DNA from: Acidobacteriaceae bacterium
GTDB lineage: Bacteria > Acidobacteriota > Terriglobia > Bryobacterales > Bryobacteraceae
Assembly (NCBI GenBank): GCA_019244945.1
Contig: JAFASD010000413.1
Span: 1 to 5,157, forward strand
DNA: 5,157 nucleotides
Direction: 5' to 3'
Both the position numbers and the translations under genes were made by a program. Below, in pieces: positions 1-5,157 of the stretch. The stretch's first letter is position 1. Every line of letters starts with the position of its first letter. The notes beneath the pieces are model-generated. The model saw only the letters and a list, made by a program, of their open reading frames with translations, had not been told where the DNA came from and did not search any database.

Positions 1-512
1 GCAGTGACATGTGGCGCGGATTGGACGCTCCGTACCATGTGGCCCGCGATGGCTCTCCGCATGGCGGTGTGCGGCGCCATTCTGCCCGCGAGCTTCGGTC
101 CGCTCTGGCGCTTCGACAGGAAATCGGACACATCTTCGTAAGTCAGACGTCCGCCGCGTCCCGTGCCCGGAATCGAGTGCGGATCCAGATTGTTTTCCCG
201 AATCAGTCGCCGAACCGCGGGTGACAAACCGTCCTGAGCCGGCGCTGCCCCTCCCGCCTCGCGCGATTCAGTTCCCGATTCGATTCGCCCCAAAACTTCT
301 CCTGGGCTTACCGGTTCGTTCTCGGATTTAAGAATTTCGGCGAGTACGCCGGATGCGGGCGCCGGAATTTCCATCGAAACCTTGTCGGTGCTGATTTCTA
401 CGATGGGTTCGTTCACATTGACGCGCTCGCCCGGTTTTTTCAGCCATACCCCCACGAACGATTCCGTTCCTTCCTTCTGCTCGGAGAACATCCGGATGTC
501 GATATGGGCCAT
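1..512 (-). CDS. E2 component of 2-oxoacid dehydrogenase complex (lipoyl acyltransferase), C-terminus cut by window edge
   Basis: Translating the minus strand from the ATG at 512 gives 170 codons that run off the left edge without a stop. Residues about 1-80 form one lipoyl domain, with the lipoyl lysine at K44 in STDKVSMEIPAPASG. Residues about 94-132 form a peripheral E1/E3-subunit-binding domain (LSPAVRRLIRENNL, then GTGRGGRLTYEDV). After a short linker, from about 145, the catalytic domain begins with the family signature MRRAIAGHM followed by SAPHVT. The HxxxDG active-site motif would lie outside the window. In this family E2 takes the acyl group from E1 on its lipoyl arm, transfers it to CoA, and forms the cytoplasmic core of the complex. 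The start is 13 nt after the E1 stop, with no clear Shine-Dalgarno, so translational coupling is likely. Position after ilvE and E1 favours a branched-chain substrate (bkd type), but pyruvate or acetoin E2 enzymes look similar at this end. Confidence 0.93.
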   Translation of the reverse strand, partial: MAHIDIRMFSEQKEGTESFVGVWLKKPGERVNVNEPIVEISTDKVSMEIPAPASGVLAEILKSENEPVSPGEVLGRIESGTESREAGGAAPAQDGLSPAVRRLIRENNLDPHSIPGTGRGGRLTYEDVSDFLSKRQSGPKLAGRMAPHTAMRRAIAGHMVRSVQSAPHVT

Positions 513-525
513 AGCGAGACGGGGC

Positions 526-2592
526 TCAGAACGCCAGGACCGCTTCCATCTTTGCGGCGATGGAATCAACACCCGGGAGCACTGCATCGAGCAAGTGCAG
601 GCTGTACGGCAGAGGAACATCGGGTACAGCTACGCGCTCGATTGGGGCGTCCAAACTTAAAAACGCGTCGCAAGCAACCGTCGCACCGATTTCCGCGCCG
701 AAACCGGCAGTCAGTGTGTCCTCATGAACGATCAGACACCGGCGCGTCTTTCGCACGGACGCCAGGACGGCGTCGCGATCCCACGGAACGATGGTTCTGA
801 GGTCCAGAATTTCGGCGGATCCTTCTGTCTTTTGACTCGCGAGTACGCAACGCTCGACCATCGCGCCCCAAGTGACCACCGTGAGGTCGGCGCCCTGCTG
901 AATCAGATTGGCAACCCCGAGCGGCAGGACAAAGTCATCTCCCGGATACGGTCGCCGCGCCCATGGCGAATCGAGCAGAACGCGGTGCTCGAAGAAGATA
1001 CTTGGATTCGGGCTGCGTAGCGCGGTTCGGAGCAGTCCGGCAGCATCTTCCGCATTCGATGGAAACAGCACCTGCCAACCCACAGCATGTGCAAAGATAA
1101 CCTCGCCGGATACACTGTGCCAGGGGTCCCCGCATTTCGCGAATCCGCCAGGCATGCGAACCACGATCGGCGCCGAAAAGTGGTTCGCCGTCCGCCATCG
1201 AATCGTTCCGCAGTCGCTTAGTTGCTCGGTAGCCGGTTCGGCGTATTTGCGGAATTGAATTTCCGGAACAGGCCGTAAGCCGGCCAGCGCCATGCCCACC
1301 GCATTTCCGATAATTCCTTCTTCCGACAAGCTGGTGTCAAACACTCGGTCCTCTCCGAAAACCGCTTGAAGACCAAGCGTGGCCGCATGCACACCGCCCT
1401 TGGGGCCGACATCTTCGCCGAATATGAGCACTTTCGGATTGATCTTCAATTCATGCTCGAGCGTTCTGCGAATCGAGGTGAGCATGTTGATGCGAACCGG
1501 TTCGGGAGGCGCTGGTTGCGCAATTGGACGTGTCGCGCCGGCCTCGGTGGGATCTGCGAACACGTATCGAAGAACCGACGAGGCATCCGGATTTGGGCGC
1601 GCAACCGCAGCCTCGAGCGCGGTATTCACTTCCTGCTCCACTTCCCGCTCGAGCTCTTCCCATTCAACTTCAGAAAACACGCTAGGAATCAAATACCTGT
1701 GAAGCGCTGCCAGAGGATCTTTCGCGCGCTCCAAGGCGAGAAGGGCTTGGCTTTTGTAAGCTTGCGTGTCCTGCCCCGAATGTCCGCACAAACGCGGCAG
1801 GGTGATCCGAAGTAACGCAGGCCCGTTGCCGGCCCGAATGGAATTCACTGCATCGAATAAGCTCCGAGCCACATCCGCAGGGCTGCACCCATCACACGAC
1901 AAAACCTGCAAGTTGCGAAACGAAGCGAGATTCGCAGCGATATTTCCGCCCGGAGTCTGTCGCGTCGCCGGTACCGACAAGCCGAAGCCGTTGTCCTCGA
2001 TGTAGAAGAGAATCGGTAGACGTAACGTCGTGGCCGTATTCAGGGCCGACCAGAATCCGTTCGTGGCCACCGACCCGTCGCCGCCTAATGCGACCGCTAT
2101 TGAATTTCGGTAGGATTCGTCGCCGAGCGAATCGCGGTAGTAGACGATCGCGCGAGCCCATCCCGCGCTGGTGGTGTACTGGCTTCCCACGCCGCCGGCC
2201 ATAGGGAGCACTAACGGGCCATCTCTTTTGGGAAGGTTGAAAACGACGCCTATGTCACGCCCATCGCTGACCCCGCCCGCTTTCCCCATTCCGCTTGCCA
2301 GAGCATCTTCCACGCTGAGCCCGAGCGTGAGCAGCAACGGCCGGGAGCGATAATAGCCGCTTGCCGCATCATGCGGAGAGGTAAGCTGCGACCCGAGTAG
2401 AATTTGGCCCAGTTCGTGACCGCGCGCCGAAAACTGGTACAACAGCCTTTTCTCCGGCAGCAGCTTCGTTTCTTCAAGGTCATCGAGTTTCCTCGATGTG
2501 AGAAATAGCCGCGCCGCCCGACGCCAATCAAAGCGCGAATCGATGGCGGCATTGGACGATTCCTGCTCAAATGGCGCTAACGCGGAACTCAT
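526..2592 (-). CDS. Fused alpha/beta E1 of branched-chain 2-oxoacid dehydrogenase (thiamine diphosphate-dependent)
   Basis: This 688-aa protein carries both E1 subunits, usually two separate proteins of about 330-400 aa each. The N-terminal half (about 20-300) is E1-alpha: FSARGHELGQ at 54-63, YYRSRP at 80-85, and the ThDP/Mg motif beginning GDGS at 171 and ending EDNGFG at 199-204. The loop RLCGHSGQDTQAY follows at 267-279; the equivalent loop is phosphorylated in mitochondrial E1. A charged then Ala/Pro-rich linker (about 305-365) leads to E1-beta (about 366-688). E1-beta has FGEDVGPKGGVH at 391-402, the glutamate of SLSEEGIIG (E424, expected to activate ThDP), PVPEIQF at 441-447, WHSVSGE with H492, and HEDTLTAGFGAEI at 623-635. 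The enzyme should decarboxylate a 2-oxoacid and reductively acylate the E2 lipoyl arm. No frameshift is needed and all cofactor motifs are intact. There is no strong ribosome site, so translation probably couples to ilvE 36 nt upstream. Substrate is inferred from the neighbours. Confidence 0.93.
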   Translation of the reverse strand: MSSALAPFEQESSNAAIDSRFDWRRAARLFLTSRKLDDLEETKLLPEKRLLYQFSARGHELGQILLGSQLTSPHDAASGYYRSRPLLLTLGLSVEDALASGMGKAGGVSDGRDIGVVFNLPKRDGPLVLPMAGGVGSQYTTSAGWARAIVYYRDSLGDESYRNSIAVALGGDGSVATNGFWSALNTATTLRLPILFYIEDNGFGLSVPATRQTPGGNIAANLASFRNLQVLSCDGCSPADVARSLFDAVNSIRAGNGPALLRITLPRLCGHSGQDTQAYKSQALLALERAKDPLAALHRYLIPSVFSEVEWEELEREVEQEVNTALEAAVARPNPDASSVLRYVFADPTEAGATRPIAQPAPPEPVRINMLTSIRRTLEHELKINPKVLIFGEDVGPKGGVHAATLGLQAVFGEDRVFDTSLSEEGIIGNAVGMALAGLRPVPEIQFRKYAEPATEQLSDCGTIRWRTANHFSAPIVVRMPGGFAKCGDPWHSVSGEVIFAHAVGWQVLFPSNAEDAAGLLRTALRSPNPSIFFEHRVLLDSPWARRPYPGDDFVLPLGVANLIQQGADLTVVTWGAMVERCVLASQKTEGSAEILDLRTIVPWDRDAVLASVRKTRRCLIVHEDTLTAGFGAEIGATVACDAFLSLDAPIERVAVPDVPLPYSLHLLDAVLPGVDSIAAKMEAVLAF

Positions 2593-2628
2593 GCCGGTCT
2601 TGAACGCGTCTGCCGTTACTTCGAGAAC

Positions 2629-3588
2629 TCAGGCAGTCTTTTCGATTATGCCGCTCCGGTAAACCGGCCAGAGCCAATCCCGGTACGCCGGAATCCGGCC
2701 CCGCGTCGCATCGGCATATAGAGAGCGAAGCTTAGTTGTGATTACGCCGATCTCTCCATCCCCCACTGGCCGATGATCGATGTGAGTCACCGGAGCGACC
2801 TCCACCGCCGTGCCCGTGAAGAATACTTCGTCACACATATACAATTCGCTGCGGTCGATAGATCGCTCGACAACTTCGAGTTTCAGCTCATTCCGCGCGA
2901 GTTCCATAATACTGGCGCGAGTAATGCCTTCCAGAATGTTGTCCGTTACAGGCGGCGTGATCAATCTGTGATGCCGCCACATAAACAAATTGCAAGTCGC
3001 GCCCTCGGCGACATGGCCATCCTGATTCAGGAATATTGCTTCGTCATGACCGTTGTGGCGCGCCTCGTCGCCAGCGAGCACGCTATTCACATAAGCCCCA
3101 CAGATCTTCGCTCGCCCGGGAATAGCCGAATCCTCAATCCGCCGCCACGAAACCACGCCCGCTTTCAACCCCTTCCGGCCTTCGAAATAATTGCCGAATG
3201 GCAGCACAGTGATGGCATAAGCGTCATTCTCATCCGCCGCGACACCGATTCGGGCCGAAGCCTTATACGCCAATGGGCGCACATACACGTTCGATTCGAA
3301 CGCATTTCGCCGGCACAACTCTGCAGTGATCTCGCAAAGCTCGTTTGTTGAAGGCGGGACATTAATTCGCAAAACACCACAATTCAGCTTCCACCGCTCG
3401 TAGTGATCGAGCACTCGGTTCAGGAATAGCTCTTTTTTCTTCTCATCGTAATAACCGCGAATGCCCTCGAAAACTCCGCTCCCGTAATTCAAAGCGTGAG
3501 TCAGAATGTTGACGTTCGCATCTCCGAGACGAACAAAGCCATTGTTGAACCAAATGGTTATGTTTTGATTAGGCGCTTCGGATTTCAC
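2629..3588 (-). CDS. ilvE: Branched-chain amino acid aminotransferase, PLP fold type IV
   Basis: With a GTG start at 3588 this is 319 aa, close to the roughly 305-310 aa of typical IlvE. It moves the amino group between Leu/Ile/Val and 2-oxoglutarate using PLP, in the cytoplasm. Visible signatures are IWFNNGFV near the N-terminus, HALNYGSGVFEGIRGY (about 31-46), VYVRPLAY (about 101-108), the PLP lysine K161 in IPGRAKICGAY, E195 in EGATCNLF, GITR (221-224) and the phosphate-binding TGTAVEV (258-264). I prefer the GTG to an ATG at 3636: GTG has AAGGGGA 7 nt upstream, gives the usual short N-terminus, and the ATG would lie inside a palindrome and upstream of the probable -10 box. It is the first gene of the minus-strand operon, followed by E1 and E2, so it probably supplies or withdraws the 2-oxoacids that E1 uses. 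D-amino acid transaminase and aminodeoxychorismate lyase share the fold, but length and motifs fit IlvE best. Confidence 0.93.
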   Translation of the reverse strand: MKSEAPNQNITIWFNNGFVRLGDANVNILTHALNYGSGVFEGIRGYYDEKKKELFLNRVLDHYERWKLNCGVLRINVPPSTNELCEITAELCRRNAFESNVYVRPLAYKASARIGVAADENDAYAITVLPFGNYFEGRKGLKAGVVSWRRIEDSAIPGRAKICGAYVNSVLAGDEARHNGHDEAIFLNQDGHVAEGATCNLFMWRHHRLITPPVTDNILEGITRASIMELARNELKLEVVERSIDRSELYMCDEVFFTGTAVEVAPVTHIDHRPVGDGEIGVITTKLRSLYADATRGRIPAYRDWLWPVYRSGIIEKTA

Positions 3589-3595
3589 CAGGATT

Positions 3596-3602
3596 TCCCC
3601 TT
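3596..3602 (-). promoter_or_regulatory. Shine-Dalgarno site that fixes the ilvE start
   Basis: The minus strand reads AAGGGGA here, 7 nt before the GTG at 3588. It is the best ribosome site on the minus strand of this window and is the main reason for choosing GTG over the in-frame ATG at 3636, which has no comparable site. Confidence 0.75.
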
Positions 3603-3610
3603 CAATATTG

Positions 3611-3616
3611 ATTGTA
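3611..3616 (-). promoter_or_regulatory. Putative -10 box of the ilvE-E1-E2 operon
   Basis: The minus strand reads TACAAT, a 5/6 match to the sigma-70 consensus. It predicts a transcript starting near 3604 with a leader of about 16 nt holding only the ribosome site. No good -35 hexamer is seen at 16-18 bp spacing; that stretch is occupied by the inverted repeat at 3625-3646, which would suit an activator-dependent or repressed promoter. This is sequence reasoning only. Confidence 0.5.
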
Positions 3617-3624
3617 GCGCATTG

Positions 3625-3646
3625 AGCACCACGCAAACGTGGTGCT
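3625..3646. repeat. Perfect inverted repeat, candidate operator
   Basis: The arms AGCACCACG (3625-3633) and CGTGGTGCT (3638-3646) are perfect reverse complements around the 4-nt centre CAAA. Relative to the predicted ilvE start of transcription it covers about -21 to -42, over the -35 region, and lies about 90 bp upstream of the divergent gene at 3734. Position and symmetry suit a dimeric transcription factor site. Neither strand has a T-run directly after it, so a terminator is unlikely. The regulator cannot be named from the sequence. Confidence 0.55.
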
Positions 3647-3733
3647 GATCCGGCTTTTACAGGAAACGACGCCTTTACGTAATTGTGCGGCTTAGAAGTT
3701 GCTCACGCGTGTGAGAACATTGCGCATGTCGGC

Positions 3734-4546
3734 ATGAAGATTGTGCTGCTTGCGGCGGCTGGCTGTTTCCTTCTCCGCGCGCAAGGCAACTACGAGATCC
3801 AAGTCTATCCTTCGGAGACCGTTGCGTCCGGCCAGACCATGGTGGAACTTCACAGCAATTTCACTGCGAAGGGCAGCATCACGACCACCGACGGCACCTA
3901 CCCGACCAATCATCAGGAACACGAGACTGTGGAGATCACCCAAGGCTGGACAAATTGGTTTGAGACCGGCTTTTACATTTTTACGAGCATTGGCCCGGGC
4001 GGCCAGAGCTATCAGTGGGTCGGCGATCACATCCGCCCCCGGGTTCGCGTTCCCGAGACCTGGAAGTGGCCGGTCGGAGTTAGTGTCTCGACCGAAATTG
4101 GATATCAGCGCCCCATCTTCTCTCGCGACACCTGGACGTGGGAGATCCGCCCTATTATCGACAAAGATCTAGGCCCCTGGTATCTGGCGTTCAATCCTGC
4201 CCTGGAAAGATCGTGGCATGGTCCCAGCGTGTCGCAAGGCGTCGAATTCTCTCCCGCGGTCAAAGTCAGTTATCAGTTCACGAAACTATTTGCGGGAGGA
4301 TTTGAATACTATGGAACAACCGGGCCCATCACAGGATTTGCGCCGCTCTATGAGCAGCAACACCAATTCTTCCCCACCGTCGATTTGAACTTCGGCCCCG
4401 AGTGGGAGTTCAATTTCGGAGTCGGCGTTGGTGTTACGCAAAGCACCGATCATCTGATTGTCAAGATGATTCTAGGCCGCCGCTTCCAGTTCATGACCCC
4501 CCGGCTGCATCTTTCTCAAGCGATCCTGGCCAGGCCAAATTCGTAG
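3734..4546 (+). CDS. Secreted protein of unknown function, probable outer-membrane beta-barrel
   Basis: I do not recognise a named gene. From the ATG at 3734 the product is 270 aa and begins with a signal peptide: K2, a hydrophobic run IVLLAAAGCFLL, then a likely signal peptidase I cut near AQG/N (about residue 18). A cysteine at 11 follows AAG, but the usual Leu at -3 is missing and the hydrophobic run continues past it, so a lipoprotein is less likely. The mature part has alternating polar/hydrophobic, aromatic-rich stretches typical of barrel strands: HETVEITQGWTNWFETGFYIFTS in two pieces (63-70, 71-85), VGVSVSTEIGYQ (114-125), VKVSYQFTKLFAGGFEYYG (176-194) and VDLNFGPEWEFNFGVGVGV (216-234). 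The last such strand ends at F253, the terminal aromatic expected of a barrel, yet 17 residues follow. An in-frame TTG at 3683 would add 17 residues before the signal peptide and is rejected. No clear Shine-Dalgarno is seen. It may resemble the transporter-like barrels of the phenol-degradation MetA type, a weak guess. Confidence 0.8.
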   Translation: MKIVLLAAAGCFLLRAQGNYEIQVYPSETVASGQTMVELHSNFTAKGSITTTDGTYPTNHQEHETVEITQGWTNWFETGFYIFTSIGPGGQSYQWVGDHIRPRVRVPETWKWPVGVSVSTEIGYQRPIFSRDTWTWEIRPIIDKDLGPWYLAFNPALERSWHGPSVSQGVEFSPAVKVSYQFTKLFAGGFEYYGTTGPITGFAPLYEQQHQFFPTVDLNFGPEWEFNFGVGVGVTQSTDHLIVKMILGRRFQFMTPRLHLSQAILARPNS

Positions 4547-4559
4547 CACCGTCGCACGT

Positions 4560-4565
4560 TACAAT
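4560..4565 (+). promoter_or_regulatory. Putative -10 box for fabI, implying an almost leaderless mRNA
   Basis: TACAAT lies 9 nt before the fabI ATG (4575), so transcription would start at about 4572 and the leader would be 0-3 nt. No Shine-Dalgarno precedes the ATG, which agrees with leaderless translation. No convincing -35 hexamer is seen at normal spacing; the preceding sequence overlaps the end of the upstream gene. The same hexamer appears before ilvE. Confidence 0.45.
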
Positions 4566-4574
4566 AACCCTTTC

Positions 4575-5157
4575 ATGCCGAAACTTCTGGACGGCAAAAC
4601 TGCGGTTGTTCTCGGCGTCGCGAATAAGTGGAGCATCGCTTATGCCATCGCTTCCGCCTTTGTTCGTGAAGGCGCATCGATTGTACTTACTTATCAAGGA
4701 GAACGCCAGCGCCAAACCGTGGAAGAGCTGGGGGCCGACCTTAAGGCTGCCCAAGTCTTGAATTGCGATGTAACCAAGCAGAACGAACTCGAAGCGCTCG
4801 TTTCACAATTGAATGAGACCTCTGGCCACATTGACGCAATTGTTCACAGCATCGCGTTCGCGAATCGGGAAGATTTGAGCCGTCCATTCCTCCAAACCAG
4901 CCGCGATGGTTATCTTCTGGCCCAGGAAGTAAGCGCGTATTCACTCGTGTCGGTTGCGCGAACGCTCACTCCGCTCATGACAAACGGTGGGTCAATCACA
5001 ACGCTGACTTACCTGGGATCCACCCGCGTAGTACAAAACTATAACGTGATGGGCATCGCTAAAGCCGCGCTGGAGGCTTCCGTCCGCTACCTCGCGACCG
5101 ATCTCGGACCCAAGAACATTCGCGTGAACGGGATCTCCGCCGGTGCCATCAAGACGG
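4575..5157 (+). CDS. fabI: Enoyl-[acyl-carrier-protein] reductase (NADH-type, FabI), C-terminus cut by window edge
   Basis: From the ATG at 4575 there are 194 complete codons with no stop before the right edge; FabI proteins are about 255-265 aa, so roughly a quarter is missing. FabI reduces the trans-2-enoyl-ACP double bond, the last step of each round of type II fatty acid elongation, in the cytoplasm. It is an SDR-fold enzyme, with the variant nucleotide motif GVANKWSIAYAIA at 14-26, CDV at 64-66, HSIAFAN at 91-97, and the catalytic pair Y156 and K163 in YNVMGIAK. Y146 also matches the E. coli numbering. LEASVRYLATDLGP and IRVNGISAGAIKT close the visible part. HSIAFAN is the Bacillus/Staphylococcus-like form rather than the HSIGFAP of E. 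coli, so A94 stands where E. coli has G93 in the triclosan site. It starts 28 nt after the barrel gene, with no terminator between and a possible promoter of its own. Confidence 0.96.
   Translation, partial: MPKLLDGKTAVVLGVANKWSIAYAIASAFVREGASIVLTYQGERQRQTVEELGADLKAAQVLNCDVTKQNELEALVSQLNETSGHIDAIVHSIAFANREDLSRPFLQTSRDGYLLAQEVSAYSLVSVARTLTPLMTNGGSITTLTYLGSTRVVQNYNVMGIAKAALEASVRYLATDLGPKNIRVNGISAGAIKT

Noticed and set aside
1366..1815. 149-codon open frame on the plus strand
   Set aside because: Antisense to the linker and nearby parts of the fused E1; composition rich in Arg and no domain, typical of a shadow frame.
2773..3351. 192-codon open frame on the plus strand
   Set aside because: It lies wholly antisense to ilvE, whose protein motifs are unmistakable; the frame has no recognisable domain and is explained by GC-rich codon bias.
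3589..3636. N-terminal extension of ilvE to the ATG at 3636 (335 aa)
   Set aside because: The ATG lies inside the perfect palindrome and upstream of the probable -10 box, while the GTG at 3588 has a good ribosome site and gives the normal IlvE length.
3625..3646. Palindrome as an intrinsic terminator
   Set aside because: No T-run follows on either strand, and it stands upstream of, not after, the flanking genes.
3656..3685. Promoter for the barrel-protein gene (TTTACA with a TAATT-like box)
   Set aside because: The -35-like hexamer is fair, but no -10 hexamer at 16-18 bp spacing matches well enough to call.
3702..3715. Second small inverted repeat (CTCAC, GCGT, GTGAG) upstream of the barrel-protein gene
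   Set aside because: Arms of only 5 bp are common by chance; it could be a hairpin in the leader but nothing else supports it.
3683..3733. TTG start extending the barrel protein by 17 residues
   Set aside because: It would bury the signal peptide behind a polar, charged stretch; the ATG at 3734 gives a standard signal peptide at the N-terminus.
4525..4534. 10-bp palindrome CCTGGCCAGG near the end of the barrel-protein gene
   Set aside because: Within coding sequence, GC-rich, without a T-run; no reason to see a terminator or operator.

Overview
The window looks like chromosomal DNA from a Gram-negative, moderately GC-rich bacterium. Protein wording and gene content (fused E1 of a branched-chain 2-oxoacid dehydrogenase, IlvE with a GTG start, a probable outer-membrane barrel protein, FabI) suggest Acidobacteriota, perhaps the Solibacter/Bryobacter side. 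That placement is inference from recall of similar proteins, not from a search.

Layout. On the minus strand, read from about 3650 down to 1, lies a compact operon. It runs from a branched-chain aminotransferase (ilvE, 3588-2629), across a 36-nt gap, to a single-chain E1 alpha/beta 2-oxoacid dehydrogenase (2592-526), then across 13 nt to a lipoyl-bearing E2 acyltransferase (512 to beyond the left edge). On the plus strand, divergent from the operon, are a 270-aa secreted, probably outer-membrane beta-barrel protein of unknown function (3734-4546) and, 28 nt later, enoyl-ACP reductase fabI (4575 to beyond the right edge). The roughly 145-bp divergent intergenic region holds a -10-like box for ilvE and a perfect 9+9 bp inverted repeat placed over its -35 region.

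How the genes fit together. IlvE interconverts Val/Leu/Ile with their 2-oxoacids. E1 decarboxylates a 2-oxoacid on thiamine diphosphate and passes the acyl group to the lipoyl arm of E2, which makes the branched-chain acyl-CoA. Those acyl-CoAs can be burned for energy or used as primers for iso/anteiso fatty acids. FabI, the last step of each elongation cycle, sits close by on the other strand, so a link to branched-chain membrane lipid synthesis is plausible. No E3 (dihydrolipoamide dehydrogenase) is visible; it would have to lie to the left or elsewhere.

There is no sign of a mobile element, CRISPR array, RNA gene or phage gene. The window is mostly ordinary metabolism. The points worth a second look are the E1 fusion in its operon, the perfect palindrome at the ilvE promoter, the very short leader of fabI, and the odd C-terminus of the barrel protein. 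I do not see an undescribed system.
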